Origin: Agriotes lineatus
Lineage: Eukaryota; Arthropoda; Insecta; Coleoptera; Elateridae
DNA: 64,000 nt
Assembly (NCBI GenBank): GCA_940337035.1
Contig: CALNHX010005795.1
Span: 1-64,000 of the forward strand
Reading direction: 5' to 3'
A program made the position numbers and the translations under genes. The number at the start of each line of letters is the position of its first letter. Position 1 is the stretch's first letter. The notes below the pieces were generated by a model. It saw nothing but the letters and a program-made list of their open reading frames with translations, made no database searches and had not been told where the DNA came from. Shown in pieces: positions 46,102 to 56,467 of this stretch.

Positions 46102-47056
46102 CAGTGCAGTCTTTAGGCACGGGCCCAACGGGCCCGGGTCCGGGGCCCCCAATTTTTTGGGGCCCCCGACGGGCGCATTGGTCAACTAATAATTATGTAA
46201 TTAATTAATTCATTTAAAAAAAATAAAAATTAAAGTTGTGTATTCATTTGATAAATTTAAAGTGGAAGTGTTTATTCCAATTATCGACTCATTAAATCAA
46301 CTACAGCAGAGATCTGCTGCATATATTGAAGTGAACAATCGGTTTGGCTTTTTATCAAGTATAAGAACCATTAGTCCAAACGAGTTGCACGATAGCTGTA
46401 AAAAGTTTGCTGAATATTATCACCTTGATATAAATGGAGAAGAATTAGAAACGGAATGTAAGTATTCATTTAGCGCTGTATTTAGGAACTAACGATGTAT
46501 ATAAAACTGAAGAAACTGATAATTCGCTACTGTATAACAATTTGAGAACTGATCAATTAGAAGAATCATTTCCTAACGTTGCGATATCACTTAGAATTTT
46601 CCTGTCATTAATGATCACTAATTGCAGTGGAGAATGTTCATTTTCTGAGTTAAACAGGATAAAAAACTAACTTTGCAGTACTATGCTACAAGAGAGGCTA
46701 AACTTTTTATCATTAATGTGCAATGTGCATAGAAAGCGACATATTGTTGAATTTAAATTTTGAAGATATAATACAGGACTTTGCCCATACCAAATCGAGA
46801 AAAAAATCTTTTATTAGTGTGTAGCAATAGTTATGACCTATTTGTTAATTTTTAGGTTTCTTATGTTCCATTGTGTTTGTTTATATTCATTTTATTAGAA
46901 TTTTAATTTTGTTTCCGTACATACATAGTTGTATACAAATAAAAGCAGGTATATTAAAAATATACCTATATTGTATTGTATTGAGTTACTTTCTTTCTAG
47001 AAGGGCCCCATCATTACCTTGGGCCCGGGGCCTCAATTATATAAAAGACGCCACTG
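46102..47056 (+). mobile_element. hAT element, TSD GTAGTTAG (right arm only)
   Basis: The left end CAGTGCAGTCTT and the right end AAGACGCCACTG are inverted, with GGGCCCGGGGCC-type sequence next to both. A perfect 8-bp duplication GTAGTTAG lies at 46,094-46,101 and 47,057-47,064. The left arm of the giant palindrome has the undisturbed site at 36,368-36,375. A transposase tail is inside (plus). Length 955 bp. Confidence 0.93.
46238..46790 (+). pseudogene. hAT transposase, C-terminal remnant
   Basis: The first part (46,238-46,492) reads SFDKFKVEVFIPIIDSLNQL and YIEVNNRFGFLSSIRTISPN. After frame breaks come FPNVAISLRIFLSLMITNCS, G-E-C-S-F-S-E-L-N-R-I-K-N and a TMLQERLNFLSLM block. This is the hAT C-terminal dimerisation region (usual form Y-P-N...A-L-R-I-x-L-T-x-P-V-T-x-x-x-x-E-R-S-F-S-x-L-x-x-I-K). 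The catalytic Asp residues lie upstream and are missing. Confidence 0.8.
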
Positions 47057-47587
47057 GTAGTTAGCTAACTTTAGTGAAACTTTTGGTGTGAGATGTGTCT
47101 CGTTGATCATCATCACGTCGACGTTGATTGTTTTATTGAGGTTTCGCATTTCTTGCATTTTGCACTGAATGCCGTTAGCGTTCCAGTGGAAGATGTTTAG
47201 TTGTGAGTTTACTGGTGTATTAACCGTCTTGTGTTATAATATCACTTATTGACACTTATTTTGTTGATCCACTGAGATAGTTTGTCCAAGCGGATCGTGA
47301 ATCACATAGCTGTTATGCAGCCTACTGGTGATGTTTGGGTGTTGGTAGCTGCTTTAGGTTTTGTTGTCTTGGGGACCGGTGGTCACCTTGAAGCCGGTGG
47401 ATGCTCTGTTGGCGGCGGTGGTGGTTTTGGGAATTTACCGCCACCGTTGGAGATCGTTGAATACTTTCGGGATTGTTAAATTTATTATAATTACTCTAGA
47501 GAGCAGAACTATAACACCGTGATATGTGGCCACCTTTGTCTTAATTTTCTATATAAATGAATGTAAACGATAACGCACATCATAGTC

Positions 47588-48253
47588 ATGTCTATACCAT
47601 TGGTAGTTGAAGGTGTGGGTAATGTATTGCATGCCGCGTATGCCGAGCCTATAAGATTAAATCCTAGACATAGGTATGAGCTCGCTTTAAGGGGATTCTA
47701 CGGCTGCAATTCGATAAAAAATATCCATTCCGGTAACGATAAGTTTTATTATAGAGATAAGGATCTCCATGTACTCACTATTCCACATGATTCATATAAA
47801 ATTGATCAGCTAAGTTCATATTTAGAATAACACGTAGAGAGCACCATACTAAGCGCAAACAATAATATGCAAAAATGCGAAATTAAATCGATGTACACTG
47901 TGGATTTTTCAAAACCCGATTATATTGGTCGAATGCTCGGATTCAAACCAATCGAATACAAACCTAACCACACTCACATATCTGAATTGGATATATAGAT
48001 AAGTAAACACACGAATGTTTACATTGAATGCAAAATCACACGAGGTTCTTATCGTAATAATTTACCTGCGCATATTCTGTATGGGTTTAGTATTTCCGTG
48101 GCGCCTGGGTTCCGTATGGAAAATGTTCTAAATGCACCTCTTTTTTTAGAGGTTAATGTCGAAACCATTTATAACATCGAGATCCGGCTCGCGAATCAGA
48201 AGGGTGAACTAATAGATTTTGGAAACGAGCAAGTTAGTGTAATCTTCGAGTAA
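47588..48253 (+). pseudogene. Polinton-like capsid (penton/minor capsid-like) gene, remnant (right arm)
   Basis: 666 nt in one frame, 222 codons, with internal stops at 47,828-47,830 and about 47,996. It is the mirror of 35,176-35,844, with differences such as RYEF to RYEL near the N-terminus, NIT to KIT and a one-codon indel before GRMLGF. Identification and limits are as for the left copy. Confidence 0.5.
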
Positions 48254-48469
48254 ACTTGTTTTAATAAATGTATACTGTTTAGAATACAAAAATAAACGTC
48301 TTACCCACTTCGCTGATTTGAACCGAAATGATGTATCCTAGGATGGTATTTTTACCGAAAAATTAAGAAAGATATATATCGTTTACTAAATATATTCCAA
48401 ATACAAGTAATAAATGTAGATTTGTAGACTCATATCGTTTTTGAGCGAGTCATCAGCATCTTATTTAGA

Positions 48470-49606
48470 ATTTCAAGAGTTTAAAATTTTACATCATACA
48501 TGAAGCCATTTAAATATGGAAGAGCTAAATCTTTTAATGAGAAAAGGAATTATTCCTTACGAGTACATGGATAGTTGGGAAAAGTTTAATGGAACGATTC
48601 TTTCAGAAAAGTCAAAATTTTAAAATAAATTAAAACAAGCTAATATTTCCTAACAAGACTACAAACATACACAGATGATTTGGAATGTATTTAAAATTAA
48701 ACATTTAGGAGAATACAGTGATCTTTATCTGAACTGTGATGTTTTACTTTTGGCTGATATTTTTGAGAACTTCAGGACTAAATCTATAGAAACATATGGG
48801 TTAGATCCAGGTCACTTCTACACAACCCTCAGTTTTACGTTCCAGTGTATGCTCAAATATACAAAAGCTAAATTAGAATTGTTAACTAATATAGACATGT
48901 TGCTTTTTTATTGAAAGGGGTATTAGAGGTGGTATAAGTCAATGCTGTACCAAATATAGTAAAGCAAATAATACATTTCTAAAAAATTATAATAACCCTT
49001 CTAAAGACCTTCTAGATAAAGTAAATTTGCATGGTTGGTCTACGAGTCAGTATTTACCTTTGAAAAATTTTAAATGGTTTAGTGAAAAACAAGTAAACTC
49101 CATAACTTTGCAATATATTCTTGATATTTCGGATGATGCTGAAGAAGGTATAATTTTAGAAGTGGATTTAGATTGTTCGCAACATTTGCATGATCTGCAT
49201 AAATATTTTCCATTTTGCGCAGAACATAAAGTTCCTCCTGGGGGCAAACAAAAGAAACTACATACAACCTTGGAACCTAAGACGCGGTATGTCATTCATT
49301 ATATAAATCTAAATCAATGTATTCAAGCTGGTCTTATAGTGCTAAAAATTCATAGGGTATTGAATTTTAACCAATCCTTTTGGTTGAAAGACTATATAGA
49401 CATAAATACAAAATTAAGAGCCCAGTCAACTAACACATTTTAGAAAAATTTATATAAATGCATAATAATGCATGTTTTAGAAAAACTATGGAAACTGTTA
49501 GACAGCTTGTCTCTAGGTGGGATGGTAGATACGGTGCCAATTATTACATTTCGTAATCCAACTTTCACAGCAGAACTATTCTAATTTCTCACAACTCTTG
49601 TATTGG
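48470..49606 (+). pseudogene. Polinton/Maverick-type DNA polymerase B, remnant (right arm)
   Basis: Mirror of 33,824-34,960. The 138-codon frame at 49,027-49,443 is identical in protein sequence to the left copy, as is the 79-codon frame at 48,675-48,914. KGIRGGISQCCTKYSKAN links them in a shifted frame at 48,914-48,970. Missing catalytic parts are the same as in the left arm, so the damage predates the duplication. Confidence 0.8.
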
Positions 49607-51852
49607 TGCGTTGAAATTGTTTTTACAGTGTCTATATTTCAGTAATATCTTTCAATTTATAAATATTAGTTACTTAGAATGCAATAAACAAAGTTCCTGA
49701 GATATCTTGTAGAAATTTACATTTCTAATTATTGAAATCAGCTGTATATGTTGTATAACGCGCCTGCCGCAGAATCGTAATTATAAAGCCGACACACAAC
49801 TATATTACTACTTTGCAGTCTAACGAACATTCATTATTATTTACAGATTACTGTAAACAACTGACATACAAACGAAAAAAGGAGCTGTTTAAGTATAGAA
49901 TGCATGCAACGTTATAAACGACACATAAGCTTTATATGAAAACGGAATGTTAATAATCTAAACGCGCTAAATACGGAACTGTCTTTGGTAACCTAAATTC
50001 AGAATTATTTACACAGGTACTTTTCAATTTTGAAAATACAGGATCAGAATATTTAAATAGCCAACGAAATAAATCCAGTAAAATAAAATTTGATTTCGAA
50101 GCGCAGGTTCCAATTTATTAATTTTGCACATTGCCCGGCAAGAAAACATTCCAACTGCATTTCTTTGTCTAGACTTGAGCACAGAACAAGTTTTTTGGCT
50201 GCAACGAAATTCCTGTCGTAGCTCTACATTCAGTTGCGAGCCGTCCGCGCGTCCGTTCTGTGTACATAACCCAGGTAAGATGTCTCAGATACCTATATCT
50301 TAAATTTTAACTATTCATTAGAAACAAACTGAATCGCTCGTACTCTATGCTTTAACGTACCGCATACATGATGTATTTACAAGCCTTTTATTGAACATAA
50401 TTATTTTTAATACTATATAGGAGTATACTATTCTAAATCGTTTGTCAATAAATGTCGTTTTACGAAATTTAATAGCGTGCAAGCGACATGTATATTATTT
50501 TTTCACAACTGGGATTTCAAAAATAGTTTCTATATTAAACACATCGTAACAAATTTTCTTTATTTACGAAAACTGTGTTGGAAGTTGTGGAAAACAATGC
50601 TTCAGAAAATCATGCATTCTGTCCCTCGATGCTGCTGTAAATAAGTGACCAGTTTTAATCATTTTTAATAAAGTTCGGATACAAATTTTCTTTATTTACG
50701 AAAGCTGTGTTGGAAGTTGTGGAAAACAATGCTTCAGAAAATCATGCATTCTGTCCCTCGATGCTGCTGTAAATAAGTGACCAGTTTTAATCATTTTTAA
50801 TAAAGTTCGGATACAAATTTTCTTTATTTACGAAAACTGTGTTGGAAGTTGTGGAAAACAATGCTTCAGAAAATCATGCATGCTCCCCTCGATGCTGCTG
50901 TAAATAAGTGACCAGTTTTAATCATTTTTATTAAAGTTCGGATACTATTTTTCAATGTCATGCACTGGTTACAATTAACGAGCACACTTTACAACCATTT
51001 TATAAAAAAACACGGTCTAATTTTATTTTTTTCTTTCGTTAAGATCTGCAAGAACTTCTTTTGGAGCTGCTGGATCCTGCCAACCTGTGAGCTAGTTATT
51101 TTATATTTAATCAGTACAATTTCTTATTAAGATTCTATATTATTAACTTTTAAATTCTGTTAACTGCTTGCATGCCATTAACCAACACACTTAGGCGAAT
51201 GCGTTTTAAGGAGACGAGGTTAGACAATTTTGAATTGTATTTTGAAAATTAAAATAACAGCAGGTTTTTACCGACTTCACGTTGAGAGCCCTTTACGAAG
51301 GGTTTAAAATCACCCGAGGCACAATGGTTAGACGAGATTGCAACCCTCGCGGTTGTGTTCATGACGGTGATTTTTTTATTCCCGCTTGACGTTGAGTATT
51401 ATGATATCGTATCACATACATGTCAACCCATTTACGCTCCTTGTTACTCTCTCTGTTACCTATAAACCTATGAACAAAATCAAGTAAAATGCTGCACGCA
51501 AACTAATACAAACTCAATTTCACAGTCAAGGTTGCCAGCTCCTACTACTGACTTTAAGGTCACCATTTCTAATTATTGCAACGCACCTCCGTTTTCGCAC
51601 AAGTCGACTTCTGGTGGGTAAGGACGCGGTGATTGCCACCACGAAAATACTCCAGGAGGCAGTTATCCAGAATCGGAACGGCCTTCAACTTCGCAGAGGA
51701 GCAGGACAACGCCGAAGGAGTAGACAATAGCGTTACTGTACATATTATGCAACTGATAAGTGATTATAGCATTAGTGTTAATTGTTTATCTGTATATATC
51801 TTTAGATGTTATTAAAACAATTTATGAAAATATTTGCCTCTTTCATTAAACT
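49607..51852. other. Right arm, no recognised gene
   Basis: Mirror of 31,683-33,823. It contains the VNTR. A possible splice donor CAGGTAAGA at about 50,272 and a pyrimidine-rich acceptor-like tract at about 51,035 exist in both arms but frame no identifiable exon. Confidence 0.45.
50551..50944. repeat. VNTR, three copies of a 132-bp unit (right arm)
   Basis: Copies begin at 50,551, 50,683 and 50,815, each starting AAATTTTCTTTATTTACGAA. They are nearly identical; the last has GCATGCTCCCCTC in place of GCATTCTGTCCCTC, as does the corresponding outer copy of the left arm. Confidence 0.92.
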
Positions 51853-51949
51853 TGTAGAAGTGTCAGGTTGACAGCATGGTCTAAGCTAGGGTTCAAATGT
51901 AATTTGATGAGAACACTAACCATGACCTTGAATAAAAATATAAGTGGCG

Positions 51950-52262
51950 GGGGGAGTAGCAGCAACTTTGGACGTGAAGTTTGGCCTCGTTTTCAAAGCC
52001 AAGTGTTGGGGGTAGTTCCAGAATTGAGATGTGGCCTTGAAGTTTAGCTGTGAGCTGTGGCCTTGAAATTTGGCCTTAACTTGAAGTGTAGCCTCGGTTT
52101 CAAGAAAAAAGTGGTGGGGGGAGGTTCTAGAACTGTCCATGTGGTCTCGAAGTTTAGCCTTGAGCTGTGGCTTTGAAAATTGGCTTGAAGATGTGACCTT
52201 GAAGTGTGGCCTCGGTTTCAAAGAAAAGTGGTGTGGGGAGGTTTTACAACTGTCCATTCTAA
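51950..52262. repeat. Minisatellite-like repeats (right arm)
   Basis: Mirror of 24,233-24,548, with the same phrases in reverse complement and small differences. Confidence 0.75.
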
Positions 52263-52820
52263 CCTACTATTATTAATTATGTTCTGCTTAATGTCTCTAA
52301 GGTGCCTAGACCTTGTCCATAACAAAAATGGTTTTACGAGTATGGTGGACGTTCGTTAAGTAAGCTCCTTGTTTATTGTAAAATATCCCCAAATTCCAAA
52401 CAGTACAACCATTAATAGACTGATTCATTTTAAGTTTAAGACTACAGGCAGGTTATTAAATAATTGTAGGTGCAATAATGAGGTTCAGAACTTACACAAA
52501 AACGACAAAAACGACAATACGTGTAATCTTTTGACGACAGTGACTGGATGATCGCCCCGCACGCACTTGCGTTGGCATTGGCTTGTTTCAAAAATTCCAT
52601 GGCATCACTGATTTTTGTAAAAATGCTAGTTTAATTTTTTGCATTCCTTCGGTTCTGGAAAATGAAAAATTTTTAGCAACAGTATGAATGGATGCAGTAT
52701 TTTTTTTCTACAAAAAATGTATTTACACTTTAGCTCTAAAATAATTAGGGGAACAAATAATTGAACATAAAGAATTTACTATGCAAATTCCTATGGTGCG
52801 TCGCGCAAGTCAGCACCCGG

Positions 52821-52834
52821 TATATATATATATG

Positions 52835-52871
<37 letters not shown>
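52821..52871. repeat. (TA)n microsatellite at the outer edge of the right arm
   Basis: A long alternating AT run interrupted by GTAAT. It separates the giant palindrome from the 802-bp palindrome. A shorter TA run marks the left arm's outer edge (23,886-23,896). Confidence 0.9.
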
Positions 52872-52872
<1 letters not shown>

Positions 52873-52876
<4 letters not shown>

Positions 52877-53674
52877 TAAAATGTTTGACTGGGATAGGGT
52901 TTGGAAAAACTCCAATCTCAGTGCTACGCACAGGTACCAAGCTTTAATGGTTAGATTGAATTAAAACCACTTGTATGTTTCGCCTGACGTTTCGTTTTTA
53001 TTCAAAACTTTATCAAAAGCTAACACCTTGTGGACCAAAACACATGTTTTATTAAAAGCATGTGTAGATATTCAAATTTGAACAAATTCATAAACAGGGG
53101 CAGTAGGCCACCAAGATTACAGACCTGGGCTGCACATGATATAAATACACTTAGTCATACATCTAGTCAATTACACATTAAAAATTACTAGCACATTTAA
53201 AATTTGATTTACAATAATTTTATTAGCTATTTGGCCAACATGGCCGTCAAATTTGGATAAATTCGTGGTATTCCAATACCACGAATTTATCCAAATTTGA
53301 CGGCCATGTTGGCCAAATAGCTAATAAAATTATTGTAAATCAAATTTTAAATGTGCTAGTAATTTTTAATGTGTAATTGACTAGATGTATGACTAAGTGT
53401 ATTTATATCATGTGCAGCCCAGGTCTGTAATCTTGGTGGCCTACTGCCCCTGTTTATGAATTTGTTCAAATTTGAATATCTACACATGCTTTTAATAAAA
53501 CATGTGTTTTGGTCCACAAGGTGTTAGCTTTTGATAAAGTTTTGAATAAAAACGAAACGTCAGGCGAAACATACAAGTGGTTTTAATTCAATCTAACCAT
53601 TAAAGCTTGGTACCTGTGCGTAGCACTGAGATTGGAGTTTTTCCAAACCCTATCCCAGTCAAACATTTTACTGT
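52873..53674. repeat. Perfect fold-back palindrome (about 400-bp arms, 2-bp centre)
   Basis: 52,873-53,272 is mirrored by 53,275-53,674 around the centre GGTATT-CC-AATACC. I found no mismatch on reading through both arms. Arms begin ACAGTAAAATGTTTGACTGG and share with the palindrome at 893-1721 the blocks TTTGACTGGGA, CCAATCTCAGT and TTAAAACCACTTG, and GACGTTTCG with the Penelope tail at 1850. (TA)n tracts lie on both sides (52,821-52,871 and 53,693-53,709). It encodes no protein. Confidence 0.92.
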
Positions 53675-53692
53675 GTATGTAACCACACAAGC

Positions 53693-53709
53693 TGTGAGAA
53701 GGACTATCT
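53693..53709. repeat. (TA)n microsatellite
   Basis: Short TA run to the right of the palindrome. Confidence 0.85.
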
Positions 53710-54729
53710 TTATATATATATATATATCTGTTTTTGTATCAAGTGGAGATCCGGGATAAATGTTGGACTACCCGAGATCCACCACAACAGAACGACTTTG
53801 CTGAGTATATTTTCCACAAACGATTGCCTAATCCGTTACTTAATCCCTAACCACGGAGAGGGGAAACAATTTCAGCACTTGACTCATTCGTGATATAATG
53901 TAAACAACATGAGATCCGTGATAAATTATATACAAGTAGAGGTCCGGAGGTGTATATGGTGATGTTAGTAGCATAAGATGAGATCCTGCAAGGTTGCCAT
54001 ACCTTTTGGATAAGAAAGCAATCATAAAAGAGGAATGCTTGCGAAAAGTTTTGCTTATGCACGTAACTATTTTAGCAGTGGAACGACCATTCATTATGTT
54101 GTAGTCTTTTGAAACTCATATTCGAAATAGAATTTCCCATAAAAAATAGAATGCCTGATGATGTGACAATAGTAATTTACGATACAAGTGCGTAAAGCTA
54201 CTCTTTATGCACGAGTGGGGTAGAGTTAAAACGCGAGTGAGCGAGCGTTTTAAGCCCCGCGAGTGACTAAAGATGCTTTACGCATGTGTGTCGTACAATA
54301 TTTTTTCTACGATAGAATCTAAAAAATACGGTAAATATAAAAAATATTTTACATGTAAATTAGAATTACTAGCAACCGGTCCTAATTTTGAGTGTTTTAA
54401 AAATTTTAAAACACGTTGCTACTAACTACGTGCCTAATGAAATTTTTTAAGCACGTTGCTATTAACGCCGTAAACTAATGAAAACATGTTATTAAACAGT
54501 CGTTTTATAAACTTAAAACTGCCAACTAAAAGGCAATTTTACACACTGTCGTAGATAAAATCATTTAAATGTTTTTAAGTAATAGACTTGGATATAAATT
54601 AAAGTATTCGTATACAGCACTTATAAAAACAAGTAGTTGTAAGAAAGTTTTCTTATATTAATATGTAGACTGCAGTACAGCTGTATTTTCACAGTTTCGG
54701 TTCATTAAAGACATAATACTATGTTTGAA
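53710..54729. other. No recognised gene
   Basis: Includes a stretch at 54,185-54,290 with alternating GAGTG/GAGCG and GTTTTAA motifs (ACGCGAGTGAGCGAGCGTTT), of the type seen in insect MITEs with CGAGCG-type repeats, but ends could not be defined. Also two near repeats around AAGCACGTTGCTA at about 54,410-54,465. Confidence 0.4.
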
Positions 54730-55264
54730 GGTCATCCATGCAAAACCGGCTATATCCATTTGTTTTTCGAGTTTTCATTTTTTTTTCTCGATTTTGCATC
54801 TTTAGCTTCAGCTCTATCGACAACTAAAGTGATTCTGTCCAAAACCGGCTATACCAATTTTAAAATTACATTTGAAAAGCAGGTTTAAGAGCAAAACCGG
54901 CCAAATCCACGTTTTTTCAGCAAACCTGGCTATATTCGATTACCATTGTGAAGAACCTGCCGTATTAATATAAGTTAAATTTTTTATTCTGATTAATTTT
55001 TTTAACTAAGAGTGTGCGTTATTTTGTAGTTTATAGATATATTTTGTCATTATTTTTGAAAAATAAAGTTTTCTTCCACATTTATTAACGGATTTTGAAG
55101 CAAACGTTTTTGAAAATGAAAATATGTCCCATCAATCAAGTACATTAATTTCCACAAGACATAAAATTGCATTTTTTTATCTGTAAAGGCCAGGAAACGG
55201 GAAGTTTTTGCCATTTTCCTAACATTTTACGAAAATGGATATAGCCGGTTTTGCACGGATGCTC
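54730..55264. mobile_element. MITE with ends around TGCAAAACCGGCTATATCCA
   Basis: Left GGTCATCCATGCAAAACCGG and, in reverse complement, right GGAGCATCCGTGCAAAACCG begin inverted repeats of about 32 bp with three mismatches, continuing into CTATATCCATTT. Two or three degenerate copies of AAAACCGGCTAT lie inside (about 54,840, 54,892 and 54,928), all in the left-end orientation. No coding sequence and no clear target duplication, so the superfamily is unassigned. Confidence 0.75.
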
Positions 55265-56274
55265 CTCATTTAATTTAATTTTTTATCCACAACCTTGTTT
55301 ACTGGCCCTCGACAGCCGGCGGAATATGGCTTTTATGGCCCGAAAGTCTATAAAATTGGTAATCAGTAAAACAGATATCAACAATCCAACAATCTAATAT
55401 AGCAATATCAACAACCTACAAAGAAATCACAGCACACCAAAAATGCACAGCACCAGCCTGTGCCCAAAATACGGAATTCTTAATTTTTCTCCATTTCGAT
55501 AACCAAACTAAAATAAAACGTTGTATGTTCAGTGTGCTATAATCTGGCCATTATGCTCTTAATATATAAATAACTATAATTTTTATTTTGTCCAAATGGA
55601 AATGCTCGTTATGAGCAGCCTCGAAAGCTTCACTTTGAAAAATGTTCATTTGGAAGGTTTCCGGTAAAGAAATATTCACTTCCAATAAGAAAGTTTCTTT
55701 GAATGCCCGTAAAGAGTTTCCCGGAAAGACCTCTTAAAGTTCGCCTGTTATTTTAATTACAAATTGTCATTAAACGTGTTATAGTACAGTTCCTTCAACG
55801 AAAGAAGAAATAGTCGACAACTTTTTTTTATGATTTACAAAAGAAAAACGTTGAATAATTTTTTTTCAAAATGAAATCATCTATTCAGTTGCACCTTATA
55901 TTAGTCACTTTTGGTTTAACCGAAAGTGCATGTAGCTTTTGTTTTTTAATTCGTTTTTACGTACGTATAACATTTCTATGCGGGTAGATTTCTAAGTACT
56001 CAAGTTAGCAGTTTAGAAAATGGAAGTAGGGATAGCCACGGAACTACTGCAGATTTGACAAGGTTTAGAAATTCCATCAACTCATTTTAATTAAAATGAG
56101 TAATAGCGAAAAAGTGGTTATGCTGTTAATTTAGGGTGAGTGTAATCGCAATTTCTTAAATAATGAGTTATTTAGGATCCACTGGGTTTGCGACAAAATT
56201 TGTACTTTGAGTTGGAGTGAGTTCATACTTACTTATTTAATCCGTTGCCTTTGTAGCTTACAGTGTAAGGCATT
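55265..56274. other. No recognised gene
   Basis: AT-rich. CTCATTTTAATTAAAATGAG, a perfect 20-bp palindrome, lies at 56,081-56,100. The last 150 bp may belong to the endonuclease region of the decayed LINE that resumes at 60,564. Confidence 0.4.
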
Positions 56275-56467
56275 TTTTGGAGTTGTTTTTTTTTTTTTTT
56301 TAATTTATTATAGCTGGCTCTGCAATATAATATGCAATACACGGCTTTGTTATATAGTACAATACAACTAACTACTACATTAAGATATACACAGGTGAGG
56401 ATTAAGTGACGAATTACGCATATATCGTACAGTTACTGCGTTAAAATATTAAGTTTATATACAATTT

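Larger units (their letters stand above)
45858..47476 (-). pseudogene. Jockey-like LINE, copy A mirror, split by a hAT (right arm)
   Basis: Mirror of 35,955-36,610. Endonuclease coding at 45,858-46,100 and 47,065-47,230 is separated by the hAT at 46,102-47,056; the ORF1 end follows to 47,476. Confidence 0.75.
41256..52830. repeat. Giant inverted duplication, right arm
   Basis: Reverse complement of 23,886-41,250 without the Gypsy element. It is about 10.6 kb after subtracting the hAT at 46,102-47,056. The empty Gypsy site reads CTTGTAG-AAGT-GTCAGG at 51,846-51,862. It has three VNTR copies where the left has two, and an extra 200-300 bp of unrelated sequence at about 52,275-52,550. The outer edge is a (TA)n tract at about 52,821. 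Confidence 0.92.

Noticed and set aside
23886..52830. Reading the 29-kb structure as the terminal inverted repeats of one intact Polinton
   Set aside because: The polymerase and capsid-like genes are inside both arms and broken, no unique centre exists, and LINE copies occupy the inner halves.
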